Shown: positions 7,991 to 16,389, counted from the stretch's first letter. The stretch: 64,000 nucleotides of DNA from Pelagibius sp040217155 (GCA_040217155.1 JAVJNS010000036.1:205512-269511), one strand, 5' to 3'. Program-made: numbers and translations. The notes: generated by a model from the sequence alone, not told the origin.

Positions 7991-9235
7991 ATGGCTTTCA
8001 ACGCCTTCGAACGCATGGTGGCGCTGCGCTACCTGCGCCCGCGCAAGCAGGAAGGCTTCGTCTCCATCATCGCGACCCTCTCGATGCTGGGGATCGCCAT
8101 CGGCGTGGCGGCGCTGATCATCGTCATGGCGGTGATGAATGGCTTTCGACAGGAACTGCTGGCGCAGATCCTCGGCGCCAACGGCCACCTGACCGTCTTC
8201 GCCGACGGTTCGCGGATCGACCGCTACGACGACCTGGAGCGGCGTCTCGCGGCGGTGCCCGGTGTGGTCGAGGTGACGCCGCAGATCCAGGGCGAAGTGG
8301 TGGTGACCGTCGACAAGTCGGCGTCCGGCGCCCTGGTGCGCGGCATGACCATGGCGGACATCGAGGCGCGCCCGATCCTGGCCGGCAGCATCGTCGCCGG
8401 CAGCTTCGACGACTTCGCCGGCGACGGCGTGCTGGTGGGGGCGCGGCTGGCCAGAAAATTCGGTCTGCGGCCCGGCGATCCCATCCGCCTGCTCTCGCCG
8501 TCCGGCAACACGACCGTCATGGGCAGCGTGCCGCGGCTGAAGACCTATCGCATCGCCGGCCTCTTCGAGCTCGGCATGGCGGTCTACGACGAGGGTTTCA
8601 TCTACATGCCGCTGCAGGCGGCGCAGGTCTTCTTCCGCCTGCCGGACTCGGTCAACGCCGTCGAGGTCTTCGTCGAAGACCCGGACAATGTGGACGCGGC
8701 GCAGCAGGCGCTGTTCCGCGAGCTCGGCCCCGGCTACCGCATCGTCGACTGGCAGCGCTCCAACGCCAGTTTCTTCAGCGCCATTCAGGTCGAGCGCAAC
8801 GTGATGTTCATCATCCTCTCGCTGATTATCCTGGTGGCCTCCTTCAACGTGCTCTCGGGCCAGGTCATGCTGGTGAAGAACAAGGGCAGGGACATCGCCA
8901 TCCTGCGCACCATGGGGGCGACGCGCGGCACCATCATGCGGATCTTCTTCGTCACCGGCGCCACCATCGGCCTGGTCGGCACGCTGCTCGGTTTCGCCTT
9001 CGGCCTCACCTTCGCCGAGAACATCGAGACCATCCGCCAGTGGGTGCAGGACCTTCTGGACACGACGCTCTTCCCGCCGGAGATCTATTTCCTCACCCGC
9101 CTGCCGGCGGAGGTCGATTCCTTCGAGGTCGCCCTGGTGGTGCTGCTCGCCCTGGTGCTGTCGTTCCTGGCGCCGCTCTATCCCGCCTGGCGGGCGGCGC
9201 GGCTCGATCCGGTCGAGGCCCTGCGCTATGAATGA
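7991..9235 (+). CDS. lolC: Lipoprotein-releasing ABC transporter permease LolC/LolE
   Basis: 414 residues. Inner-membrane permease that, with LolD, extracts lipoproteins for delivery to the outer membrane. There is one transmembrane helix near residues 25-50 (IIATLSMLGIAIGVAALIIV), a large periplasmic MacB-like domain, and three C-terminal helices; NKGRDIAILRTMGATRGTIMRIF is the FtsX/LolC coupling region. Only one permease gene is present, which fits alphaproteobacteria that use a single LolC/E-type subunit. It lies two bases after proS and overlaps lolD by eight bases. Confidence 0.95.
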   Translation: MAFNAFERMVALRYLRPRKQEGFVSIIATLSMLGIAIGVAALIIVMAVMNGFRQELLAQILGANGHLTVFADGSRIDRYDDLERRLAAVPGVVEVTPQIQGEVVVTVDKSASGALVRGMTMADIEARPILAGSIVAGSFDDFAGDGVLVGARLARKFGLRPGDPIRLLSPSGNTTVMGSVPRLKTYRIAGLFELGMAVYDEGFIYMPLQAAQVFFRLPDSVNAVEVFVEDPDNVDAAQQALFRELGPGYRIVDWQRSNASFFSAIQVERNVMFIILSLIILVASFNVLSGQVMLVKNKGRDIAILRTMGATRGTIMRIFFVTGATIGLVGTLLGFAFGLTFAENIETIRQWVQDLLDTTLFPPEIYFLTRLPAEVDSFEVALVVLLALVLSFLAPLYPAWRAARLDPVEALRYE

Positions 9236-9956
9236 GGGCGCCACGAGTAAGGGCACGCAAAGCCGCATCGGCAGCAAGAACGGGCAGGGGCTGGAACTGC
9301 GCGCCGTGAAGCGGGTGTTCAAGCAGGCGCGCAGCAGTCTCGAAGTGCTGCACGATGCCTCCTTCACGGTCTCCGGCGGCGAGATCGTCGCCCTGGTCGG
9401 GCCGTCGGGCGCCGGCAAGTCGACCCTGCTGCACATCGCCGGCCTGCTGGAGCGTCCCGACGCGGGCGAGGTGCTGATCGACGGCGAGGCCTGCCTCGCC
9501 CTGTCGGACGCCCAGCGCACGGCGCTGCGCCGCCGCGCCATCGGTTTCGTGTACCAGTATCACCACCTGCTGCCGGAGTTCTCCGCCCTGGAGAACGTCG
9601 AGCTGCCGCAACTGATCGCCGGGACGGCCAAGCCCAAGGCGCGCGCGCGGGCCGCCGCCCTGCTCGATTCGGTGGGTCTCACCGAGCGCGCCGACCACCG
9701 CCCGGCGCGGCTTTCCGGCGGTGAGCAGCAGCGCGCGGCGATCGCCCGCGGCCTCGCCAACGATCCCTCGATCCTGCTCGCCGACGAGCCTACCGGCAAC
9801 CTCGACCCCGACACCGCCGACGGCGTCTTCGCCGAGCTGCTCGGCCTGGTGCGCGGTGGCGGCCTGGCGGCGGTCATCGCCACCCACAACATGGACCTGG
9901 CCCAGCGCATGGACCGCGTCCTGCGCCTGGAGCACGGCCGCATCGTCGAGGCGTGA
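9228..9956 (+). CDS. lolD: Lipoprotein-releasing system ATP-binding protein
   Basis: 242 residues. ATPase of the Lol transporter at the cytoplasmic membrane face. The Walker A motif is GPSGAGKST near residue 59, the signature is LSGGEQQRAAIARGL near 164, Walker B is ILLADEPTGNLD near 183, and the H-loop is ATHNMD. The N-terminus has about 20 extra polar residues before the ABC domain. It overlaps lolC, so translation is coupled. In many relatives dnaE follows lolD directly; here about 8.3 kb of accessory DNA intervenes. Confidence 0.96.
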   Translation: MNEGATSKGTQSRIGSKNGQGLELRAVKRVFKQARSSLEVLHDASFTVSGGEIVALVGPSGAGKSTLLHIAGLLERPDAGEVLIDGEACLALSDAQRTALRRRAIGFVYQYHHLLPEFSALENVELPQLIAGTAKPKARARAAALLDSVGLTERADHRPARLSGGEQQRAAIARGLANDPSILLADEPTGNLDPDTADGVFAELLGLVRGGGLAAVIATHNMDLAQRMDRVLRLEHGRIVEA

Positions 9957-10273
9957 GCTCGCCGCCGGCAAGCGCTCTGCAGGATGATGGTCAGCCGACG
10001 GAAGGTGCTTCGTGGCGAACGCCACGCCGCTGGAGCCCTGGCCATCGGTCCGCGCAAATCTATCGGGATGGCTTGGATGGAGGCGAAGTCATTCCTGCTC
10101 GCATCGCGCTCGAGCAAGGCTATCGGTCGCGCAGATCACCCAACTATGCTAGGATTCACCGATCTCGGCCGCCAGGTGGGCACCTCATGGTTCCGCCGCG
10201 ATCACTGTCCTGACTGGCAATATCGTTCCGGGAGACGCGCCGGCAGCAGACTCGTGAGATGGCAAGGAAACCC
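9957..10273. other. Spacer after lolD, start of accessory block
   Basis: No gene is supported in this stretch. Short open frames cross it but none has a ribosome-binding site or coding look. It marks the end of the conserved lol operon and must contain the promoter of the membrane/TPR pair downstream. No clear terminator after lolD was found. Confidence 0.4.
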
Positions 10274-10654
10274 ATGTCTGAGATCTGGAACTTTCTTACC
10301 CAACCGGAAAACCGGGAAACGCTCTCCTGGCTCGGCGGCGGACTGGCCGTGGTCTGCGGCGGACTCTGGGCCGCGCTCAAGTTTCTCCTGAACGGCGCCC
10401 GCGGCGGGGGCCGTTCATCCGGTGCCGCATCGCCTGCGCCTTCTGTCCTGGCGGACCGTGGCGGCCTTGCCGCGGGACGCGATGTGCGGATCGACAATCG
10501 ATCCGGTATGCCGGCAAGCCATCTTGCGCTGCTCATCCTCGCATTCGTCGGCGCGATCCTGTTCGCCGTGAGCCAGGCCGGCAACAGTGTTTCCGTCAAT
10601 AACGGCGTTGGGATTGGCGGCAACGTAGAGGGTTCCAGTATTACGAATCAATGA
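10274..10654 (+). CDS. Small two-helix membrane protein paired with a TPR protein
   Basis: 126 residues, function unknown. Helix 1 lies at about residues 17-40 (WLGGGLAVVCGGLWAALKFLL), then a small-residue linker with GGLAAGRDVRID, helix 2 at about 80-100 (HLALLILAFVGAILFAV), and a tail NSVSVNNGVGIGGNVEGSSI. The tail motif GGNV-x(2)-SS(I/V) recurs as GGNVTDSSV near the N-terminus of the next protein, which suggests a shared short beta structure or interaction site. An ATG five codons earlier (10259) is possible, but AAGGAAA is well placed for 10274. Its stop overlaps the next ATG (ATGA). Confidence 0.7.
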   Translation: MSEIWNFLTQPENRETLSWLGGGLAVVCGGLWAALKFLLNGARGGGRSSGAASPAPSVLADRGGLAAGRDVRIDNRSGMPASHLALLILAFVGAILFAVSQAGNSVSVNNGVGIGGNVEGSSITNQ

Positions 10655-12822
10655 CGCTCGAGGCCGCCATGCGCAGAACGAGCTTCGCGATCCTTGCCGT
10701 CTCCCTTCTGACCGCCGGGCTTTATCCGGATACTGCCGGGGCCAAGCTGCTCGGCAACGCGGCGCAGGCGAATGACTGCGCCGCCGCGATCGGGGGGAAC
10801 GTTACGGACAGCAGCGTGACGGTGGTTTGCGGCATGCCCAATGAGCAGGTCGTCGCGCTGGTGACGGGGCTGACCTCGCCGGATCCGACGCTGAAGTCGC
10901 AGGCTCTCGAACTGCTGCGGGCGCGGCTGCCGGACACCACCCAGTTTCGGATAGAAGCCATCGCAAAGTTCTTCGAGATTCTCGGTCAGGAGGGAGTCGA
11001 GTCTGAAAAACTTGCCGATACCTTCGCGCGGATCGCCGAAGAACACCTGAAGCTGCGGGAGCGTCTGCGCGCGTTTCAAAGCAACGACACGGAAGTCGGA
11101 GCGCTTCGCGCGCAGGCGGCGGAAGCCCTGGAGCGCGCCGACCACGACAGCGCCCGTCAACACCTGGAAGCGGCGCGGCAGGTGGTCAAGGCGAAACGCG
11201 AGGCGTTGCAGGCGGCTCTGGTCGAGCAGACCCGGGAGGAGGCCCAGCTGATCGCCGAGCAAGGCGACGTCGAGCGCGCGCGCCTGGCGCTCGGGGAGGC
11301 GGCGACTCTCTACGACGAGGCTGCAAGCCTGGTCGCCCTCTTCGACGCGCGGGCGGCACTGGATCATCTCGGTCGGGCGGCCGAAGCGTGGTACCTGCGG
11401 GGACGCGACAAGGGCGACAATGCCGCCCTGGAGACCAGCATCTCGCGCTGGCACAAGGTGCTTGAGCAACGCGACCGCGGCACGGCGCCCCTCGACTGGG
11501 CCGCGGCCCAGGACAGCCTCGGCAGCGCGCTGGTGAGCCTTGGGGGGCGGGAACGGGGCACCTCCCGCCTGGAAGAGGCGGCTGCCGCCTTCCGGGCCGC
11601 CCTGGAGGAGCGCACCCGCGAGCGTGTGCCGCTCGAGTGGGCCCGGACGACAAACAACCTCGGCTTCGCGCTGTGGATCCTGGGCGACCGGGAAAGCGGC
11701 ACCGCCCGCCTGGAGGAAGCGGTGGCCAGCTTCCAATCCGCCCTTACAGAGGCGACGCGGGAGCGCGCCCCGCTCGACTGGGCCGAGAGTCAGAACAATC
11801 TCGGTCTCGCACTGTGGACGATCGGCGAACGCGAAAGCGGCACCGGCCGCCTCGTGGCGGCGGCCGCCGCCTTTCGCGCCGCCCTGGAAGAGCGCACACG
11901 CGAGCGCTTGCCGCTTGAATGGTCCGACACCCAGAACAACCTTGCCGTCGTATTCTGGAAACTCGGCGAGCGGGAGAGCGGCAGCGCCCGGCTGGAGGCG
12001 GCGGTCGTCGCCTTTCGCGCCGCCCTGGAAGAACGCACCCGTGAGCGCGTTCCCCTCAAGTGGGCACAGACCCAGAACGACCTTGGGATCACACTGGCAC
12101 GCCTCGGGCTGCGTGAAGGGAATGCCGCCCATCTTGAACAGGCCATCACCGCCTTTCGCGCGGCCCTCGAGGAACGCACCCGCGAGCGCGTTCCCCTGCA
12201 GTGGGCCCAGACTCAGAACAATCTCGGCCCCGTCCTCGTGACCCTCGGCGAGCAGGAGGCGGGTAGTGTCCGCCTGAAGGAAGCGGTGGAAATCTACCGC
12301 GCCGCCCTGGAGGAGCGCACCCGCGAGCGTGTGCCGCTCGACTGGGCCCTGACTCAGGGCAACCTTGGCGTCGCCCTGTGGCGGCTTGGGGAGCGTGAGG
12401 ACAGCTCTGCCCGCCTCGAGGAGGCGGTGGCTGCCTTTCGCGCAGCCCTCGAAGAATATATCCGCGAGCGCGTTCCCCTGCAGTGGGCCGAGACCGAGAA
12501 CAATCTCGGTACCGTGCTTGCACGTCTCGGCCAGAGGAAGGGCGAGGATGGACTGCTCGAGCAGGCTGTCGCCGCCTATCGCGCCGCTCTGGAGGAGCTG
12601 ACGCGTGAGCGCGTTCCCCTCAAGTGGGCGCAGACTCAGAACAACCTCGGGCGCATCCTGTTGGAACTCGGCAAGCGCCAGCAAAACGCCGATTATCTGC
12701 GAGCCGCGCTAGACGCTTTCAATGGTGCTCGGGAAGTCTTCAAGGCGACCCAAACGCCGTACGACGACTATTTCAAGTCGATCATTGCCCGGACCCGCGC
12801 CGCCCTGGACGACCTGCCCTAG
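10651..12822 (+). CDS. Exported tetratricopeptide-repeat protein with 47-residue repeats
   Basis: 723 residues. The N-terminus has a likely signal peptide; a second ATG at 10669 (MRRTSFAILAVSLL) would give a better-formed one. Next come AAIGGNVTDSSVTVVCG, a helical/coiled-coil region at about residues 60-250 rich in Glu, Arg and Ala, and nine repeats of about 47 residues, each around the core LEWAxTQNNLG and FRAALEERTRERVP. These are TPR-like helical hairpins and should act as a protein-binding scaffold. No enzymatic domain is seen. The gene overlaps the small membrane protein gene by four bases, so the two probably form one complex in the envelope. Specific function unknown. Confidence 0.8.
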   Translation: MTLEAAMRRTSFAILAVSLLTAGLYPDTAGAKLLGNAAQANDCAAAIGGNVTDSSVTVVCGMPNEQVVALVTGLTSPDPTLKSQALELLRARLPDTTQFRIEAIAKFFEILGQEGVESEKLADTFARIAEEHLKLRERLRAFQSNDTEVGALRAQAAEALERADHDSARQHLEAARQVVKAKREALQAALVEQTREEAQLIAEQGDVERARLALGEAATLYDEAASLVALFDARAALDHLGRAAEAWYLRGRDKGDNAALETSISRWHKVLEQRDRGTAPLDWAAAQDSLGSALVSLGGRERGTSRLEEAAAAFRAALEERTRERVPLEWARTTNNLGFALWILGDRESGTARLEEAVASFQSALTEATRERAPLDWAESQNNLGLALWTIGERESGTGRLVAAAAAFRAALEERTRERLPLEWSDTQNNLAVVFWKLGERESGSARLEAAVVAFRAALEERTRERVPLKWAQTQNDLGITLARLGLREGNAAHLEQAITAFRAALEERTRERVPLQWAQTQNNLGPVLVTLGEQEAGSVRLKEAVEIYRAALEERTRERVPLDWALTQGNLGVALWRLGEREDSSARLEEAVAAFRAALEEYIRERVPLQWAETENNLGTVLARLGQRKGEDGLLEQAVAAYRAALEELTRERVPLKWAQTQNNLGRILLELGKRQQNADYLRAALDAFNGAREVFKATQTPYDDYFKSIIARTRAALDDLP
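11497..12765 (+). repeat. Nine in-frame 141-bp repeats inside the TPR gene
   Basis: The tryptophan codon of the repeat core falls at 11497, 11638, 11779, 11920, 12061, 12202, 12343, 12484 and 12625, exactly 141 bases apart each time with no insertion or deletion. The units diverge at DNA level mainly in the second half, while the segment encoding RAALEERTRERVPL is nearly unchanged. Confidence 0.9.
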
Positions 12823-12877
12823 AGTCTTTCAAAGTTAGATTGAATCAATTCCGCCTGCGAGCGGTGGAGCGAACAGT

Positions 12878-13018
12878 CTTCCATCGCTAAAGACGCTGCG
12901 CGCTGTTGATGCCGCTGCCCGGCATCTCAGTTTCAAGACCGCGGCGAGCGAACTGGACGTGACCGTCGGTGCAGTAGGTCAACAGGTGAAAAAAGCTCGA
13001 AGCCTCGCTTGCCTTTGA
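12878..13018 (+). pseudogene. Remnant of a GcvA-type LysR regulator (HTH only)
   Basis: In frame from 12878 the sequence reads LPSLKTLRAVDAAARHLSF and then KTAASELDVTVGAVGQQVKK before a stop at 13016-13018. This is the winged-helix N-terminus of GcvA-like LysR regulators; the remaining roughly 240 residues are absent. There is no start codon near the beginning and no ribosome-binding site. It differs from the LysR genes at 15245 and 17792, so it derives from another gene. Confidence 0.8.
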
Positions 13019-13204
13019 CGGTTTCCATCAGCCTGCCTCCGCGTGGGTCCTGTCTGCAGTCATCGTGTCCATTTTCAGGGCCTTGGCCTGAGCGAAGCGG
13101 ATTTCGGTGGGCGGCGCAAGCCCTCTCGGGGCCCCGGCGACTTACCGCCAAAAGCGACTGAGCCCTAAAAACTGACTTTCAGATCCCCTTCAACGATGTT
13201 CACG
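13019..13204. other. Spacer after LysR remnant, possible further debris
   Basis: On the minus strand a short frame ending in FAQAKALKMDTMTADRTHA lies around 13030-13130. It looks coding-like, but I cannot name it and it has no start. The 20-base repeat at 13134-13153 lies here. No intact gene is supported. Confidence 0.3.
13134..13153 (+). repeat. Left copy of a 20-bp direct repeat flanking accessory genes
   Basis: CCGGCGACTTACCGCCAAAA. The same sequence with one change (CCGGCGACTTACCCCCAAAA) occurs in the same orientation at 18187-18206. The two copies bracket the SDR, LLM, LysR and quinone reductase genes. Confidence 0.6.
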
Positions 13205-14014
13205 TCATTGCTTCGTTTGAGCCAAAATGGTCTCGATGGCACGGACGATCTCCTGCGACTTCCGGGCATCGAGCGCATCGGGATGAGGCGCGGCAAACCG
13301 GCCTGAGTCGTTGTCGAAGTACTGGCCGGACATCGCCGCGAAGTCGTCCGCCAGAGCCGCGCGGCAGAGTATTTCGGCACCGATGCGGATGTCGCCGCCG
13401 GCCACGCCGAAGGCCTGTTTCACCATCTTGCTGCCCAGCATCGATCCGGGATTGACCGCGATGATCGCCGGCCCGCGATCTTTCAGAGAAAGCGCCAGAA
13501 CGCGCGACCACATGGTGAGTGCCAGCTTGCTTTGCGCATAGGCCGCGCCGCCGGGCAGGCGGACCAGCCCGGCCAGCGCCTTGGGATCGACCGGAGACTG
13601 CGCGGCAGAGGATAGGTTGATCACCCTTGCGGCGGTTCCGAACAGCGGTAAAAGGCGCTGCGTGAGCAGATAGGGCGCGATCGTGTTCACGGCGAAGCGG
13701 ACATCGAGCCTGGCCTGCGTGACAGGATCGGGGGCGCTGTAGACGCCGGCATTGTTGATCAGCACATCAAGTTTGGCATGCTTGTCGGCCACGGCCTGCG
13801 CGAGCGCCTCGACATCGGCCATGGCCGACAGATCGGCGACGTAACTTTCAACGCGTCCGCCGCCGGGCAGTGCAGAGAGCGCTTTTTCCGCGTCCTCCAG
13901 TTTCGATCGGCTGCGCCCGTGCAGCAGAACGTGGTGGCCCAGCGAGACCAGCATCCTGGCCGTTTCCGACCCGATGCCGTCCGTCGAGCCCGTCACGAGA
14001 ATTGTTTTTTGCAT
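13205..14014 (-). CDS. Short-chain dehydrogenase/reductase
   Basis: 269 residues, NAD(P)-dependent oxidoreductase of the classical SDR type; substrate unknown. Visible are the cofactor loop TGSTDGIG (residues 8-15), NNAG (87-90), the catalytic serine in NLSSAAQ (135 or 136) and YAQSK (Tyr159, Lys163), followed by NPGSMLGSKM. The long insertion between Ser and Tyr resembles retinol dehydrogenase/WW-domain oxidoreductase-like SDRs. It lies 13 bases downstream of the LLM oxidoreductase gene on the same strand and is probably cotranscribed with it under the divergent LysR regulator. Confidence 0.9.
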   Translation of the reverse strand: MQKTILVTGSTDGIGSETARMLVSLGHHVLLHGRSRSKLEDAEKALSALPGGGRVESYVADLSAMADVEALAQAVADKHAKLDVLINNAGVYSAPDPVTQARLDVRFAVNTIAPYLLTQRLLPLFGTAARVINLSSAAQSPVDPKALAGLVRLPGGAAYAQSKLALTMWSRVLALSLKDRGPAIIAVNPGSMLGSKMVKQAFGVAGGDIRIGAEILCRAALADDFAAMSGQYFDNDSGRFAAPHPDALDARKSQEIVRAIETILAQTKQ

Positions 14015-14027
14015 GGAGTCTCCGCTC

Positions 14028-14996
14028 TCACCTGGAAAAGGCCGGCAGAATGTCGTTGGCCAGACATTTCAGTGTCGTCTCGATATCCGCCTGGTTGAAA
14101 CGCAGATTCAGCGCCACATGGTTGACGCCGATTTTTTCCCGCGTCTTCAGATAGGCCCGCAGCGGGCGCGCCCCCAGTCGGAACCCCAGATGGATCGGCT
14201 GCGGCGGTGTCTCGGGGTCTTCGGTCAAGTCGACATAGAGCGGTTGCATCACCGGTTTGGCGGGGCCGCCTCCAGCCCTGACCCGCGCTCGCCAGTCGCC
14301 GATGATTTTCGCCTGCTGTACGGTACTGCAGGGATAGGTCATCCAACCGTCGCCGTTCCGGGCGATCCAATCGGGGTCTTGCTGGCTGCGTCCCGTAATG
14401 AGCAGTGGCAGTTTTCCGGATGCCGGTTTGGGCAGCATGTCCATACCGCTACTTGGGCTGCCATACATGTTCTCGAACGTCGGCGCTGTCTCGCCCATGC
14501 GCCTGATATAGTCGAAGCTCGCGCGGAACCGGGCGCCGCGTTCGCCAAAGGGGAGGTTGAGCGCCGGATATTCCTCCGGGCGGTCACCCGAGGCCACACC
14601 GAGGATCAGCCGCCCGCCCGACAGCGCGTCGGCGCTGGCCGCCGCCTTGGCGACATGTGCCGGATGGCGCAGCGGCAGAACGATACTGGCGACGCCAAGG
14701 GCGATCCGCTCGGTCCGGGCGGCCAATAGCCCAAGGTAGACAAATGGATCGAACAGCTGACCGGCATCCCCAAAGGACGGCACGTCGAACGGCACGTCGC
14801 GCAACCAGACTGCGGAGAAGCCGAGCGCTTCGGCCAGCTGGATGCGTTCCACGTGCCGGGTCATGGTCGGTACCGGACCCGTTGAATAGGTCTCCAGCGG
14901 CACCACCAAGCCGAGGCTCAAGCGATCAGGTCGAAACACGCTGTTGTAGCCCCGATTGATGGGCTGGAATTTCGGATCCTCCACTTGTTTGAGCAT
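14028..14996 (-). CDS. Luciferase-like (LLM class) flavin oxidoreductase
   Basis: 322 residues of the bacterial luciferase-like TIM-barrel superfamily, which uses F420 or FMN. Family marks include AEALGFSAVWLRDVP near residue 55, the run ERIALGVASIVLPLRHPAHVA near 95, and SGGRLILGVASGDRPEEY near 125. It resembles the subgroup of small LLM oxidoreductases found beside LysR regulators. Substrate unknown; detoxification of electrophiles is a guess from context. First gene of a two-gene minus-strand unit with the SDR, divergent from the LysR gene at 15245. Confidence 0.85.
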   Translation of the reverse strand: MLKQVEDPKFQPINRGYNSVFRPDRLSLGLVVPLETYSTGPVPTMTRHVERIQLAEALGFSAVWLRDVPFDVPSFGDAGQLFDPFVYLGLLAARTERIALGVASIVLPLRHPAHVAKAAASADALSGGRLILGVASGDRPEEYPALNLPFGERGARFRASFDYIRRMGETAPTFENMYGSPSSGMDMLPKPASGKLPLLITGRSQQDPDWIARNGDGWMTYPCSTVQQAKIIGDWRARVRAGGGPAKPVMQPLYVDLTEDPETPPQPIHLGFRLGARPLRAYLKTREKIGVNHVALNLRFNQADIETTLKCLANDILPAFSR

Positions 14997-15180
14997 TTCA
15001 ACTCCAATCGGCGGCGTGCGGCGCAGATCCAGTCCTGACGAGGTGTAGGACCGCGAATGGCTTTACTGGAACGGCCGCGATGCGCCGCGAGCAGCCAAGC
15101 GCGTTGGCCCGCCGGCCAAGCCCTTGCCCGTCAACAGCAGCGGACCGTCCCGCGACCGGACGCTTGCGAGTGAATGTACT

Positions 15181-15244
15181 TTTTGGTAATCACAATATAA
15201 ACAGATGATTTAGTAATCGAGAATTCGCTATTTGGATATAATGG
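15181..15244. promoter_or_regulatory. AT-rich divergent promoter/operator of the LysR and LLM genes
   Basis: A sharply AT-rich patch in GC-rich surroundings. TAATCA (15187-15192) and TGATT (15206-15210) form an interrupted inverted repeat of the T-N11-A kind bound by LysR proteins, and GTAATC recurs at 15213. TATAAT lies at 15237-15242, overlapping the LysR start region, so the LysR transcript may have almost no leader. Confidence 0.5.
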
Positions 15245-16150
15245 ATGGACACAGAATGCGTGCGCCTCTTCGTCCTGGCGGCAGAAAAGCTCAACATAAG
15301 TGCGGCCGGCCGGGAGCTTGGCTTTGCCCCGGCCGTGGCCAGCGCCCGACTCGCGAAGCTGGAAAACGCCCTGGGCGCGGACCTGCTGCACCGTTCGACC
15401 CGAAAGGTGGCTTTGTCACTGGAGGGGGCTGAGTTTCTGCCCTACGCCAAAGAAATCCTCGCCCAGGAAAGCGCAGCCTGCGCCGCATTGGGGTTGGGGA
15501 GTCCGACAGCGACGGGCACGTTGCGGTTCGCCGCGCCCAGCACCTTTGCCCAGCTCTACGTCGCGCCGCTGCTGCCGGAATTCTTGAAGCTGCACCAGGG
15601 TGTCAGCCTCGACCTGAGACTCTCGGATACGCAATTCGATCTGATCGAAGGCAGCTTCGACCTGGCACTGCGCAATTACGTGCTCGAGGACAGCAGCCTC
15701 AAGGCTCGAAAACTCGCAGATGACGTGCGCATCCTCTGCGCGTCGCCAGATTATCTCGAACAGAACGGAACGCCTCAACATCCCGACGACCTTCGGAAAC
15801 ACCAGTTGGTCGGTTTTCAGGGACAGTTGCCGAGACGGTTGTTCGACCGTGAGGGGCGAGCAGCGCAATTCGACCCCCGCGGGGCAGGATGCCGCGTGGT
15901 CGTTGACGACGGATTGAGCCAGAAGATCGCGACAATCGCGGGGGCGGGAATTTCGATGAATTCGCTGTGGAGCGTTCACAAAGAGATTCAGGACAGTTCT
16001 CTTGTGCGGGTCTTGCCTGACTACAAGGTCGACGTCCAATCTGCGATTTGGCTCGTCTACCCGAAGTCAAACGTCCTGACCGCGAAGGTTCGGGTCTTTA
16101 TCGATTTTCTTTTGGCGAAGATTGGTGATCCGCCGATCTGGGAAAGATAA
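15245..16150 (+). CDS. LysR-type transcriptional regulator
   Basis: 301 residues. The winged helix-turn-helix lies at residues 1-60 (VRLFVLAAEKLNISAAGREL, then RLAKLENALGADLLHRSTR), and a periplasmic-binding-like effector domain covers about 90-295. It is divergent from the LLM/SDR pair and upstream of the quinone reductase, so it is the natural candidate to control both. A second, broken copy of the same gene type lies at 17792-18109 with strong DNA similarity in its two surviving segments. Effector unknown. Confidence 0.9.
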   Translation: MDTECVRLFVLAAEKLNISAAGRELGFAPAVASARLAKLENALGADLLHRSTRKVALSLEGAEFLPYAKEILAQESAACAALGLGSPTATGTLRFAAPSTFAQLYVAPLLPEFLKLHQGVSLDLRLSDTQFDLIEGSFDLALRNYVLEDSSLKARKLADDVRILCASPDYLEQNGTPQHPDDLRKHQLVGFQGQLPRRLFDREGRAAQFDPRGAGCRVVVDDGLSQKIATIAGAGISMNSLWSVHKEIQDSSLVRVLPDYKVDVQSAIWLVYPKSNVLTAKVRVFIDFLLAKIGDPPIWER

Positions 16151-16157
16151 TGGCGCG

Positions 16158-16389
16158 ATGAACGATCCGGAAGTATTTGAACGGTCAATGACACAAGCCG
16201 GGCTGGACGGGCTCCACTTTCCCGCGCGTTGCCAGTGGGTGTGACGTCAAGGCCGGGTTGTACGCCAATGCCGCGACCACGGTCGCACATGGCATCTTCG
16301 GTATCCCCACATTCTTTGTTGGAGGCGAAATGTTCTTTGGGAAGAGGTCTCTCAGCCAAGTAGAGGAAGAGACCCTCATCCAATCCTGA
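16158..16389 (+). pseudogene. Frameshifted C-terminal fragment of a DsbA-like isomerase (HCCA isomerase type)
   Basis: In frame 16158 the sequence reads MNDPEVFERSMTQAGLDG and soon stops. From 16240 another frame reads VAHGIFGIPTFFVGGEMFFG and then VEEETLIQS before the stop at 16387-16389. GIFGIPTFFVGGEMFFG is the hallmark cis-proline region of 2-hydroxychromene-2-carboxylate isomerase and kappa-class GST/DsbA proteins. The thioredoxin active-site half is missing and a frameshift separates the two pieces. It probably marks a degraded detoxification gene once regulated by the adjacent LysR. Confidence 0.8.

Noticed and set aside
10648..12684. 678-codon open frame opposite the TPR gene
   Set aside because: It is the antisense shadow of a regular high-GC repeat; the plus-strand frame has signal peptide, repeat logic and coupled neighbours.
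10651..12822. CRISPR-like or tandem DNA repeat array
   Set aside because: The repetition is coding, 141 bases long with codon-level divergence, and has no spacer/repeat alternation.
12933..13151. Minus-strand frame as a gene (ends FAQAKALKMDTMTADRTHA in one reading)
   Set aside because: No start, no ribosome-binding site and no recognisable domain; it may be debris but cannot be named.
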